A DNA stretch of 27,538 nucleotides from Oscillospiraceae bacterium. Lineage in GTDB: Bacteria; Bacillota_A; Clostridia; Oscillospirales; CAG-272. A program made the position numbers and the translations under genes. The notes under the pieces were generated by a model. It made no database searches and had not been told where the DNA came from. It saw nothing but the letters and a program-made list of their open reading frames with translations. The stretch spans positions 1 through 27,538 of the forward strand of contig SVUD01000025.1 in the NCBI GenBank assembly GCA_015063445.1. Reading direction: 5' to 3'. Shown here piece by piece: positions 15,679-23,268 of the stretch. Within the stretch, counting starts at the first letter, position 1. Every line of letters begins with the position of its first letter.

Positions 15679-17073
15679 TCATTTGCCAACGCAGAAATTA
15701 GCAAATATATCGGATACGACCTCCTCGGTTACCTCTTTTCCGTCAAGCTCGCCTATCGCTCCGAGAGCAAGCTCAACGTCTGAGCTGACCGCATCCTGAG
15801 GAAGTCCCATTCTGAGCGCCTCGGCAGCTGTATCAAGGAAAGACAACGCCTTTACGAGCGCGGCATTCTGTCTTGCGGAGGAAATAACGGCATCCTCGCC
15901 TATCTTGATTTTTTCATCCGTAAACAGCTCCATGACTTTACGCGTTATAACATCAAGCGTTTCTTTTGCTTTAGTCTCGCTTGAAATTTCGATAATATTT
16001 GCAAATCCCTCGTTCAAAAGCTCTTCGAGGTGCTTTGATGAGGTAATATCATCACATTTGGTTATGAGCGCTATCCTTTCGCAGCTCTTATCTTTCAAGT
16101 AATCTATGATTTCCTTGTCCTCGGCATCAAGCGCCCTTGTTGAGTCAAAAAGCGCAAAAACGAGGTCAGCCGTATCGATTTTTTCACGCGAACGGGAAAT
16201 GCCGATATTCTCTACGGCATCAGCGCCTTCACCTCTTATTCCCGCAGTATCGTAAAGCTTGAGCATTACGTCGCCAAGCGGAACTTTTTTCTCAAGAACG
16301 TCTCGCGTTGTGCCGGGAATATCGGTAACTATCGCGGCGTTTTCGCCCACAAGCAAATTATAAAGCGTGCTTTTTCCAACGTTGGGCTTTCCGCAAATTA
16401 CGGTGCTTACTCCGTCGCTTACCGCCCTTCCTGTTTTATAGGTTTGCGCAAGATATTTGACTTCTTCTCTTAACGCGTCTATCATTTTAAGCATTTCACT
16501 ATCACTGAAATCGCCAAGATCCTCGTCCGGATAGTCTATTCTCGCGAATGCCGATGATAGAAGCGAAACGAGTCTTTCTCTTATGCCTTGAATAGCGGCT
16601 TTAAGCTTAGACCTTGACGACGAGCGTGAAAGCTTTATCTGAGCCTCGCTCCCCGCTTCAAGAAGCATAGCAACCGACTCTGCTTCCGTAAGAGAAAGCT
16701 TACCGTTAACGAACGCTCTTTTGGTAAACTCACCGCGCTCGGCGGGAAAAGCGCCCGCTATATACGCACTCTCAAGGACTTTCGAGGTTATAAGCACACC
16801 GCCGTGGCAACTTATCTCTATGACATCCTCACCCGTGTAAGAATTCGGCGCGGGGAAATAAGTTATAAGTCCATCGTCTATCTCCTCGCCCATATGAAGA
16901 ATACTTCCGTATATCTGCATTCTCGGTACAATAGCTTCTACGGTACGTTTACCCTTCGGCAAGAATATTTTTGCCGCAACCGAAAGCGCTTCCTTACCCG
17001 ATATCCTTATAACCGCAACCCCACCCTTTCCGGGTGGGGTTGAAATTGCTGCAATTGTTCTGTCAAATAGCAT
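15679..17073 (-). CDS. mnmE: tRNA uridine-5-carboxymethylaminomethyl modification GTPase MnmE
   Basis: With MnmG it installs the (carboxymethyl)aminomethyl group on wobble U34 of tRNAs. All 464 residues match the family's usual length. The N-terminal folate-binding domain starts with the standard DRTIAAISTPPGKGGVAVIR. The G domain shows the P-loop GKPNVGKS at 228-235, DIPGTTRD at 251-258, DTAG at 275-278 and the G4 box as TKCD at 338-341 (NKxD is usual). The invariant C-terminal CVGK is at 461-464. It is last in the rpmH-rnpA-yidD-yidC-jag-mnmE operon, only four bases after jag, with a weak ribosome binding site, so translation is probably coupled. The usual next gene mnmG is absent: a divergent peptide gene and an RNHCP gene follow. 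Its early codons form a strong hairpin (17017-17041). Confidence 0.97.
   Translation of the reverse strand: MLFDRTIAAISTPPGKGGVAVIRISGKEALSVAAKIFLPKGKRTVEAIVPRMQIYGSILHMGEEIDDGLITYFPAPNSYTGEDVIEISCHGGVLITSKVLESAYIAGAFPAERGEFTKRAFVNGKLSLTEAESVAMLLEAGSEAQIKLSRSSSRSKLKAAIQGIRERLVSLLSSAFARIDYPDEDLGDFSDSEMLKMIDALREEVKYLAQTYKTGRAVSDGVSTVICGKPNVGKSTLYNLLVGENAAIVTDIPGTTRDVLEKKVPLGDVMLKLYDTAGIRGEGADAVENIGISRSREKIDTADLVFALFDSTRALDAEDKEIIDYLKDKSCERIALITKCDDITSSKHLEELLNEGFANIIEISSETKAKETLDVITRKVMELFTDEKIKIGEDAVISSARQNAALVKALSFLDTAAEALRMGLPQDAVSSDVELALGAIGELDGKEVTEEVVSDIFANFCVGK
17017..17041 (-). repeat. Perfect GC-rich inverted repeat inside the start of mnmE
   Basis: Minus strand AACCCCACCC, a GGAAA loop, then GGGTGGGGTT: ten pairs without mismatch, in codons 11-19 (TPPGKGGV). 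It starts about 33 bases after the start codon. The residues are conserved in the family, but the exact complementarity depends on codon choice. No T-run follows. Confidence 0.7.
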
Positions 17074-17077
17074 ATTA

Positions 17078-18061
17078 TCAGTTTTCGCTGTTCTCTACCG
17101 CTTCAGCAGCAGCTTCTTCTGCGGAAGCGATTTCCTCTGCCATATCGGTATTTTCAACAGCCTTTTCTGCCCTATCCTCTTCGAAAATGCCCTGAGGCTT
17201 CTTATCGGTAAGGAAAATAACTATCTTTCTGTTGCTATCGGAGCCTACGGAATTGGTGGAAACGCCCTCAATTCCCTGAATCTCCGAGTGAATGATTCTT
17301 CTCTCATAAGGAGTCATGGGCTCGAGCATAACGCTTCTTCTGTTGCGAAGAGCCTTCTGAGCCATGCGGCGAGCAAGCGCACGGAGAGTTTCCTCTCTCT
17401 TAGCGCGGTATCCCTCGATATCAAGAGTAACACGGCTCTTGTCACGCTCACCGTTTACGTTCTTTCTCGCGGACGCAAGGTTTGCGAGATACTGGAGAGC
17501 GTCAAGCGTATCACCGTGGTGACCGATAAGAGTAGACGCATCCTCGCCGACAATGGTAATTCTTCTCGTTCCGTCCTCGCAAGCGTAAAGCTCTGCTGAT
17601 GCGTTAAGTCCGATATCAGCGATAACGGTCTTTACGAACTCGTAAGACATATCCTCGCCGTCCTTAACCTCACGACGCTCCATTTTAAGCTCGGTCTCGG
17701 GAACTACCTCGGACTTAGGAGCCTCGCTCTTTGCGTTCTTCTTGTTTTCGTTCTTTTTATTGTTATTATTCTTCTTTGCGTTGTTGTTTTTCTTTTCCTT
17801 TACTTCGCCCTGAGCCTTTGCCTCACTCTCGGTCTTTTCACGTACGGGGCGCTCTTTTCTCGGACGGGGCTCGTGAACGTCGGGAATCTCGATAGTAGCC
17901 TTAACCTTTGCGGGCTTTGCCATAAATCCGAGAAATCCACGGCTTCCGAGATCGATTATTTCAAAATTTACGTCGTCAAGAGGACCTGCTCCAAGAGCTG
18001 CTCTCGCGTTTTCCTTAGCAATATTTATGTCCTTGCCTGTTGCAATTATTTCCTTTAACAT
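17078..18061 (-). CDS. jag: Jag (SpoIIIJ-associated) RNA-binding protein, KhpB type
   Basis: Cytoplasmic RNA-binding protein of the KhpB/EloR group linked to cell elongation and division and encoded beside yidC. The Jag_N domain covers residues 1-60 (MLKEIIATGKDINIAKENA; GSRGFLGF). A charged low-complexity linker at about 65-125 is very rich in lysine and asparagine (KKNNNAKKNNNNKK). A KH domain covers about 138-215 with the GxxG loop GHHGDTL at 180-186, then an R3H domain about 217-285 (RAKREETLRALARRMA; MTPYERRIIHSEIQ). The tail after 290 is acidic and alanine/glutamate-rich. Length is 327, longer than many relatives (about 210-260) because of linker and tail. It lies 23 bases after yidC and four before mnmE in the same operon. 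Confidence 0.95.
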   Translation of the reverse strand: MLKEIIATGKDINIAKENARAALGAGPLDDVNFEIIDLGSRGFLGFMAKPAKVKATIEIPDVHEPRPRKERPVREKTESEAKAQGEVKEKKNNNAKKNNNNKKNENKKNAKSEAPKSEVVPETELKMERREVKDGEDMSYEFVKTVIADIGLNASAELYACEDGTRRITIVGEDASTLIGHHGDTLDALQYLANLASARKNVNGERDKSRVTLDIEGYRAKREETLRALARRMAQKALRNRRSVMLEPMTPYERRIIHSEIQGIEGVSTNSVGSDSNRKIVIFLTDKKPQGIFEEDRAEKAVENTDMAEEIASAEEAAAEAVENSEN

Positions 18062-18084
18062 TGTATAAAAGCCTTTCTGTCGTT

Positions 18085-19158
18085 TTAGTCCTTAATTTCC
18101 GGTTTGTCCGATGCTGCCGGTTTATTTTCTTTCTTAACGCTTGTGTTCGTCTTTTTTACGTCGGGAAGCTCATCGTAATCGTCCTCATCAATATAATGAA
18201 GAGATTTGTACTTGGGCTGAGTCTTTATAATCTCCTTCTGCGCCTTCTGCTGCTGACGGCGAGCCTTCTCTATAGCCTTAAGCTCCTCGGGAGTAAACTT
18301 CGGAACGGGCATAACCTTAGCAATAATAACGCTCTGGATCATTCCGAATATAGACTGGTATATCCAGTAAAGTCCCATAACCGCGGGAAGATTGAATGCA
18401 AAGAAGAGCGTCATAAGAGGCATAACGAGGTCCATAATCTTCATGGACATCTGAGCCTGCTCATCCTGCGCGGCTTGCATGGGGTTGGTATTTACCTTAC
18501 GCATAACGAACATAGAAAGCCACTGGAATACCGCAACAAAAATAGGTATGATTACAAGCCAGCTTGCGATCTTAGGCGTTGCCGCAAGGTCAAGTCCGAA
18601 GAGATTAAAATCGGGTATTGACTCAACAAGCGAGTTGATATCGTTTCCGCTTAAATTGAGAGTCTTACCAGCCTCTACTACCGCAGCGGGATCGGTTGTC
18701 ATCATATTCTTTATTCTGCCGGCAATAGCAATTTCGTTATCCACTCCTATATTCCAGCGTTCAGCGAAGAACTTAACAACGTCACCGCTTACACCCGCAA
18801 TATAAGAAAGAGGTTTTCTTATAACGTTATAAAGGAATATGATTATGGGCATCTGAATAAGAAGAGGAAGGCATCCCGCAAGAGGGCTATATCCCTCCTC
18901 CTGCTGAAGCTTCATTATCTCTTCCTGCTGCTTACGCATCGTAACCTGATCGTTTCTTCCGCGGTACTTAGCGCGGATAAGCTCGATCTTAGGCGTAAGC
19001 TTTGCCATTTTTATTTGGTTCTTTTGCTGCTTTATAGCAAAAAATACGAATACGAGTTTAAATATGAGCGCATAGAACAAAAGTCCTATTGCATAGCTTC
19101 CGCCAAAGCTCAAGAAGCTAAGCATTTTTCCAAGCGCAATATAAAGCCAATCTAACAT
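18085..19158 (-). CDS. yidC: Membrane protein insertase YidC/Oxa1 family
   Basis: Inserts and folds membrane proteins, alone or with Sec. The N-terminal MLDWLYIALGKMLSFLSF is followed by a first membrane segment at about 19-42. The family signature QEEGYSPLAGCLPLLIQMP (about 86-104) leads into the second segment. Further segments are at about 198-220 (IASWLVIIPIFVAVFQWL) and about 243-285 (MPLMTLFFAFNLPAVMGLYWIYQSIFG), giving the five-helix Oxa1 core. Unlike Bacillus SpoIIIJ there is no lipobox. The cytoplasmic tail from about 290 is lysine- and glutamine-rich (KARRQQQKAQKE), as expected for ribosome contact. Its ribosome binding site lies in the last codons of yidD, seven bases ahead of the start, so translation of the two is probably coupled. 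Confidence 0.96.
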   Translation of the reverse strand: MLDWLYIALGKMLSFLSFGGSYAIGLLFYALIFKLVFVFFAIKQQKNQIKMAKLTPKIELIRAKYRGRNDQVTMRKQQEEIMKLQQEEGYSPLAGCLPLLIQMPIIIFLYNVIRKPLSYIAGVSGDVVKFFAERWNIGVDNEIAIAGRIKNMMTTDPAAVVEAGKTLNLSGNDINSLVESIPDFNLFGLDLAATPKIASWLVIIPIFVAVFQWLSMFVMRKVNTNPMQAAQDEQAQMSMKIMDLVMPLMTLFFAFNLPAVMGLYWIYQSIFGMIQSVIIAKVMPVPKFTPEELKAIEKARRQQQKAQKEIIKTQPKYKSLHYIDEDDYDELPDVKKTNTSVKKENKPAASDKPEIKD

Positions 19159-19164
19159 TTAACT

Positions 19165-19461
19165 TCAATTTTCCTTTTCATTTTCATTTTCGTTTTCCGC
19201 TTGTACGTCGTCATTGTCAGACGGGGTTAATTTCACCCTTCTGAATCCCTTTTCGGGAACGGGGTCATAACCGCCCTTGCAAAACGGATTGCAGCGTAAA
19301 ACTCTCCAGACCGTCAGTATCATCCCCGCAAAAAAACCTCTCTTTGTGAACGCCTCAAGGGCATAAGAGGAGCATGAGGGCGTGAATCTGCAGCACTGCG
19401 GTTTTATCGGTGAAATAAGCTTTTTATAAAGCTTAATGAGTCCTATCATCAAATATTTCAT
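19165..19461 (-). CDS. yidD: Membrane protein insertion efficiency factor YidD
   Basis: Small helper of YidC-mediated insertion, on the inner side of the membrane. The family core is complete: LIKLYKKLISPIKPQCCRFTPSCSSYALEAF, with the cysteines at C23, C24 and C30, and WRVLRCNPFCKGGYDPVPE. It is 98 residues, longer than usual because of an acidic E/N-repeat tail (DNDDVQAENENENEKEN) encoded by GAAAAT-type repeats. The start overlaps the rnpA stop by four bases (ATGA), so the two are translationally coupled. Confidence 0.95.
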   Translation of the reverse strand: MKYLMIGLIKLYKKLISPIKPQCCRFTPSCSSYALEAFTKRGFFAGMILTVWRVLRCNPFCKGGYDPVPEKGFRRVKLTPSDNDDVQAENENENEKEN

Positions 19462-19835
19462 TTTCCGTACATTCCAAGCTTCAAAAACGCTTCATCGAGA
19501 TATTTCTCAATTTCATAGCTTTTTAGGTTCGGCGCAGCGCTCCTTGCTGCAATAACGATGAGAAAGCCCTGTCTTAGCTTTGCCCGCTTCTCAACAGATT
19601 GCAACGCTTCTCTGATGATCCTGCGGCATCGGCTTCTCGTAACTGCACCGCCTAACTTAGTTGATACCGTTATTCCGTAACGGTTCTTCATCTGCTTTCT
19701 CGTGTCGCTCATCTGAAGTCGTTTCGCTGCGTAATCAGGCAATACGTAAACAACGAGAGCCGACGTCACCGCTCTTTTGCCCTTGGCGTATGCCTTTCCA
19801 AACAGATGATTTTCTTTGATTGCTCTGAATTTCAT
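19458..19835 (-). CDS. rnpA: Ribonuclease P protein component
   Basis: Basic protein subunit of RNase P, which matures tRNA 5' ends. 125 residues from the ATG at 19833-19835, chosen because GGGAG lies seven bases before it; the frame is open 12 codons further up, but that extension covers the terminator-like hairpin and lacks a binding site. The family pattern FRAIKENHLFGKAYAKGKR opens the protein, followed by NRYGITVSTKLGGAVTRSRCRRIIREAL, the equivalent of the RNR motif (the usual RNRIKRLIRE is here TRSRCRRIIRE). It follows rpmH after 88 bases and overlaps yidD by four bases. Confidence 0.95.
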   Translation of the reverse strand: MKFRAIKENHLFGKAYAKGKRAVTSALVVYVLPDYAAKRLQMSDTRKQMKNRYGITVSTKLGGAVTRSRCRRIIREALQSVEKRAKLRQGFLIVIAARSAAPNLKSYEIEKYLDEAFLKLGMYGK

Positions 19836-19852
19836 AAAATTCTCCCTTAAAC

Positions 19853-19893
19853 AAAAACCCCGATAATGCACCGCATGGCGCTACTTATCGGAG
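19853..19893 (-). terminator. Terminator-like attenuator between rpmH and rnpA
   Basis: Minus strand CTCCGATAA pairs with TTATCGGGG (one wobble), with an inner GCGCC / GGTGC stem, and TTTTTG follows directly. This is a complete intrinsic terminator lying after rpmH and ahead of rnpA. Partial read-through would set more rpmH than rnpA mRNA. Confidence 0.75.
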
Positions 19894-19923
19894 ATTTTGT
19901 ATGTCACTCAACCACGTGACCGA

Positions 19924-20058
19924 TTAATAGGTGAGACGTGCTCTACCCTTGGCGCGTCTTCTCTTAAGAACTTTTCTACCGTTTGCTGTAGCCATTCTTT
20001 TTCTGAAACCGTGTTCTTTGTTTCTCTGTCTTTTCTTAGGCTGATATGTTCTCTTCAT
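19924..20058 (-). CDS. rpmH: 50S ribosomal protein L34
   Basis: 44 residues, the standard length, too short for usual open-frame listings. It begins [18 protein letters not shown], continues [20 protein letters not shown] and ends RARLTY. AAGGAGGTG sits eight bases before the ATG and a consensus promoter about 70 bases upstream. First gene of the six-gene operon. In most bacteria dnaA and oriC lie just upstream; here a SpoU methyltransferase gene does, and no TTATCCACA box was found in 20059-20306. Confidence 0.97.
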   Translation of the reverse strand: MKRTYQPKKRQRNKEHGFRKRMATANGRKVLKRRRAKGRARLTY

Positions 20059-20131
20059 TGAACTGCACCTCCTTGTGAATTTACTAACGTCTTATTCGCA
20101 GATTCATTACGACCATACGAAAGCAGAATAC

Positions 20132-20160
20132 ATTATATAATATTTTTTGTGATTTGTCAA
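20132..20160 (-). promoter_or_regulatory. Sigma-70-type promoter of the rpmH operon
   Basis: TTGACA (20155-20160), 17-base A/T-rich spacer, TATAAT (20132-20137): all 12 consensus positions match. The leader would be about 70 bases. The rest of the gap, 20161-20306, is T-rich then mixed; I see no gene and no clear terminator for the upstream methyltransferase in it. Confidence 0.9.
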
Positions 20161-20306
20161 GGCTTTTTTTGTTTTTTTATCTAACTTTTATTTTTATTAC
20201 CGATTACACGTAGCGCGTGAGGACGTTGAACCTTTTGTTTCACGCAAAATTCATAACAGCAAAAGAGGCTTATCGTGTTTTGTTTTAGTTCGTCCAAGGC
20301 CGCCCG

Positions 20307-21140
20307 TCAATCCTCGGAAGCCTTTGATAACGCATAGAAGGCAACGGCGCTTGCCGCTGCGACGTTGAGCGAATCAACGTTATGATACATCGGGATTTTT
20401 ACCGTATAATCGCAGAGTTCAATGGTGCGTTTTAAGAGTCCGGTACCCTCTGTTCCGAGTATAATTGCTAACTTTTCTTCACATTTTAAGCGTTTATCAT
20501 TGATGCTTAGAGAATTATCCGTGAGTGCCATAGCGCATGTTTTAAATCCCATTTCGTGAAGCTTTTTTATTTCGGGCTCAGGCCAATCGGTGTGGCTTTC
20601 TCCAATTTTAGCAAACGGAACCTGAAACACAGTACCCATACTCACTCTTATTGCTCTTCTGCAAAGCGGATCGCAGCAGGTAGGAGTTACAAGAACGGCA
20701 TCTATGCCAAGAGCAGCCGCGGAGCGAAACGCCGCTCCAATGTTCGTAGAGTCTGTTATTCCCTCAAGAACTGCTATTCGTTTCGCATTTTTACAAACCT
20801 CATCTACGCTCGGAAGTACGGGTCTTTTCATAGCGCAAAGCGCACCACGTGTCAATTCAAAACCTGTTAATTCACGCAAAACATCCTTCTTCGCTACGTA
20901 AATCGGTACGTCTCCAACCTTTTCAAAAACAGGTCCGAGAGTTTCTATGAGTCTTTCGTCTGTAAGCAGCGATAGCGGCTCGCAGCCCGAAGCTAACGCG
21001 ACTTCAATAACCGTAGGGCTCTCTGCTATAAATATTCCCTTTTCCGGCTCGAGCTTATTTCTGAGCTGAGCACCCGTAAGCCTTACGTAAACGTCGAGCT
21101 CAGGCGCATTAAAATCCGTGATTTCTATTATGCTTGGCAC
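20307..21140 (-). CDS. SpoU/TrmH-family RNA 2'-O-methyltransferase
   Basis: S-adenosylmethionine-dependent methyltransferase of the trefoil-knot SPOUT class, expected to methylate a ribose in rRNA or tRNA; the exact target cannot be told. 277 residues. The N-terminal part (about 15-100) resembles the SpoU substrate-binding domain (LRNKLEPEKGIFIAESPTVIEVAL). The three SpoU motifs are clear: NIGAAFRSAAALG at 133-145, ILGTEGTGL at 227-235, and IPMYHNVDSLNVAAASAVA at 249-267. The start is GTG, supported by GGGAGGG about nine bases upstream. A moderate promoter lies upstream, so it is probably a single-gene transcript. It occupies the place next to rpmH where dnaA is often found. Confidence 0.92.
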   Translation of the reverse strand: MPSIIEITDFNAPELDVYVRLTGAQLRNKLEPEKGIFIAESPTVIEVALASGCEPLSLLTDERLIETLGPVFEKVGDVPIYVAKKDVLRELTGFELTRGALCAMKRPVLPSVDEVCKNAKRIAVLEGITDSTNIGAAFRSAAALGIDAVLVTPTCCDPLCRRAIRVSMGTVFQVPFAKIGESHTDWPEPEIKKLHEMGFKTCAMALTDNSLSINDKRLKCEEKLAIILGTEGTGLLKRTIELCDYTVKIPMYHNVDSLNVAAASAVAFYALSKASED

Positions 21141-21172
21141 TTAAAAATCCCTCCCGATTTTCATTCCCATAT

Positions 21173-21201
21173 ATTTTATCACACTATTTTCAAAAAGTCT
21201 A
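21173..21201 (-). promoter_or_regulatory. Probable promoter of the SpoU methyltransferase gene
   Basis: Minus strand TAGACT (21196-21201), 17-base spacer, TAAAAT (21173-21178); about 9 of 12 consensus positions. Confidence 0.5.
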
Positions 21202-21326
21202 TATTTCAAGCGTTTTTTACAAGTTTTTTTAAAATCGCTCCTCTTTCAAGCTTCATTTATAAAGTTCTCGCTTTTGTCAGCATCAGCGCGCTGCGTGATA
21301 TCTTTTAAATATATTACGGACAAGTA

Positions 21327-21355
21327 TTGACTTTATCCTTCCTTTGTGCTAAAAT
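21327..21355 (+). promoter_or_regulatory. Sigma-70-type promoter of the hpt-mtaB-glyS cluster
   Basis: TTGACT (21327-21332), 17-base spacer, TAAAAT (21350-21355), 28 bases ahead of the hpt start. Confidence 0.8.
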
Positions 21356-21383
21356 ATATAAATAAAATTATGGGGGTACGCAC

Positions 21384-21941
21384 ATGAAAAATATTTTAGA
21401 AGACGTTGCTGAAATTTTGGTAAGCGAAGCTGAAATCGACGCTATAGTTACTCGTATAGCAGCAGAGATAGATAAGGATTACGCCGATCCCGATAGCAAT
21501 CTTGTGCTTCTTTGTATACTCAAGGGCTCCATAGTTTTTATGGGCGATCTTATGAAAAAAATCAAGGTTCCTGTGGAGATAGACTGCATGAAGGTCTCCT
21601 CTTACGGCAAAGGTACGGAATCCACGGGGCAGATACATATAGCTCTCGACCTCATTCGTCCCGATATCGACAAGTGCGATCTGCTTATAATAGAAGATAT
21701 CGTGGATAGCGGAATTACGCTTTCTCATCTCACAAAATATCTTAAGCTCAAGGGTGCAAAGAGCGTTAGAACCTGTACGCTTCTCGATAAGCCCACGCGC
21801 AGAAAGGTCGATTTTACGCCTGATTACCGCGGAGTTGAAATTCCCGACGAATTCGTCATAGGATACGGACTTGATTACGCCGAAAAATACAGAGCGCTGC
21901 CATTTGTAGGAGTTCTTAAACCCGAGGTATATTCAAAGTGA
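21384..21941 (+). CDS. hpt: Hypoxanthine (guanine) phosphoribosyltransferase
   Basis: Purine salvage enzyme joining hypoxanthine or guanine to PRPP to give IMP or GMP. 185 residues, normal length. The PRPP-binding motif is LLIIEDIVDSGITLS (100-114), with acidic pair E104/D105. The flexible-loop SSYGKGTESTGQI follows residue 71, and the base-binding C-terminal segment reads VIGYGLDYAEKYRALPFVGVL. GGGGG precedes the ATG. Its stop overlaps the GTG start of mtaB by four bases, so the two are co-translated. In many Firmicutes hpt sits by tilS and ftsH; that arrangement is not seen here. Confidence 0.95.
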   Translation: MKNILEDVAEILVSEAEIDAIVTRIAAEIDKDYADPDSNLVLLCILKGSIVFMGDLMKKIKVPVEIDCMKVSSYGKGTESTGQIHIALDLIRPDIDKCDLLIIEDIVDSGITLSHLTKYLKLKGAKSVRTCTLLDKPTRRKVDFTPDYRGVEIPDEFVIGYGLDYAEKYRALPFVGVLKPEVYSK

Positions 21942-23233
21942 TAAGCGTTGGCTTTTATACACTCGGCTGCAAGGTATCGCAATACGAAACCGAAGCAATA
22001 GCCGAGGAGTTTGAAAGACGCGGATACGCGCTGTCTGATTTTTCAGAGAAAAACGACGTTTACGTTATAAACACCTGCACGGTTACCGCCGAGGCGGACA
22101 GAAAATCCCGACAAATGATACGCAGGGCAAAGAAGAAAAATCCCGACGCTAAAATTATCGTTTGTGGCTGCTATACTCAGCGTTCGCCCGAAGAGGTGCT
22201 TAGTATTGACGGCGTCGACGCGGTCATCGGCTCTTTTGGAAAAATGAAAGTACCCGACATTGCGGAAAGGCTTTTTTCGGGAGAAACTAAAATAAAAGAA
22301 GTTACAGACATAAGCTCAGAACCATTTGAGAAAATGACTATAACACGCGGTCCTCGCACCCGTGTGTACGTCAAAATCGAGGACGGTTGCGAATCAAAGT
22401 GTACCTACTGCGCCATTCCCTCAGCAAGAGGCAACGTACGCTCAAAAGCGCGTGAGGACGTAATTTCCGAGATAGAAGCCCTTTCTAAAAGCGGCGTTAC
22501 CGAGATCGTTCTTACCGGAATAGAAACAGGCTCGTACGGCGTTGATTTCAGCAACGGGTACAGGCTTAAGGATCTTATCGCAGAGCTCGACGAAAGAAAA
22601 AGCGCGCGTCTCATAAGGCTCGGTTCGTTAGCTCCGGAGCTGGTCGGAGCGGATTTTGTCGACACGGTAAAGGACTTAAAGATACTCGCTCCGCATTTTC
22701 ATCTATCAATTCAAAGCGGATCGGATAACGTTTTGCGTGGAATGAAGAGAAGATATTCAAGAGCAATGGCTCTCGAAAATATAAAAAGGATACGCGCGGC
22801 TATTCCCAACGCAACGTTCACGACTGACGTTATGGTTGGTTTTCCCGGGGAGAGCGAAGAGGATTTTCTCGATACGGTCAGCTTCGTTAAGGAAGCAAGA
22901 TTTCTCGATGCGCACGTTTTTGCATATTCAAAAAGGAAAAACACACCTGCCGAGTCATATCCCAACCAGATAAGCGAGGACATAAAGAGAAGCCGAAGCG
23001 ATACTCTTATTAAGGTAGTAAAAGCGGTGAGAGACGAGGTGCTTTCGGATATGGTAAAGGACGGAAAGGCTCTCAGCTGTATTTTTGAAGAGAGACGTAA
23101 GGACGGCTGGTACGGACACGCATCCAACTTTGCGGAAATAATCGTTGAATCCAACGACGACTTACACGGTGCGCAAAAATCCGTTATTCCAACGAAGGTT
23201 GAAAACGGAATAATATTTGGAAAACTCATATAA
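21938..23233 (+). CDS. mtaB: tRNA (N6-threonylcarbamoyladenosine37-C2)-methylthiotransferase MtaB
   Basis: Radical SAM enzyme that turns t6A37 into ms2t6A in tRNAs reading ANN codons. 431 residues. The N-terminal methylthiotransferase domain has cluster cysteines C11 ([11 protein letters not shown], typical of MtaB rather than MiaB), C47 (NTCTV) and C78 (CGCYTQR). The radical SAM triad is C151, C155 and C158 ([16 protein letters not shown]), followed by [13 protein letters not shown] and the conserved SIQSGSD. The last 60 residues are TRAM-like. GTG start overlaps the end of hpt. glyS follows after 35 bases. TtcA or RimO identities are unlikely given the N-terminal motif. Confidence 0.93.
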   Translation: MISVGFYTLGCKVSQYETEAIAEEFERRGYALSDFSEKNDVYVINTCTVTAEADRKSRQMIRRAKKKNPDAKIIVCGCYTQRSPEEVLSIDGVDAVIGSFGKMKVPDIAERLFSGETKIKEVTDISSEPFEKMTITRGPRTRVYVKIEDGCESKCTYCAIPSARGNVRSKAREDVISEIEALSKSGVTEIVLTGIETGSYGVDFSNGYRLKDLIAELDERKSARLIRLGSLAPELVGADFVDTVKDLKILAPHFHLSIQSGSDNVLRGMKRRYSRAMALENIKRIRAAIPNATFTTDVMVGFPGESEEDFLDTVSFVKEARFLDAHVFAYSKRKNTPAESYPNQISEDIKRSRSDTLIKVVKAVRDEVLSDMVKDGKALSCIFEERRKDGWYGHASNFAEIIVESNDDLHGAQKSVIPTKVENGIIFGKLI

Positions 23234-23268
23234 ATGTTAATAATAATTTACAATATGGAGATAAATCT

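Noticed and set aside
19836..19871. Twelve-residue N-terminal extension of RnpA
   Set aside because: It covers the terminator-like hairpin, has no ribosome binding site, and the family starts at the later ATG, which has GGGAG.
20059..20306. Possible oriC next to rpmH
   Set aside because: No DnaA boxes (TTATCCACA or close variants) and no dnaA gene; only the rpmH promoter and a T-rich stretch were seen.
23234..23268. T-box leader for glyS
   Set aside because: Only 35 bases lie between mtaB and glyS, too short for a T-box, and no T-box sequence is present.
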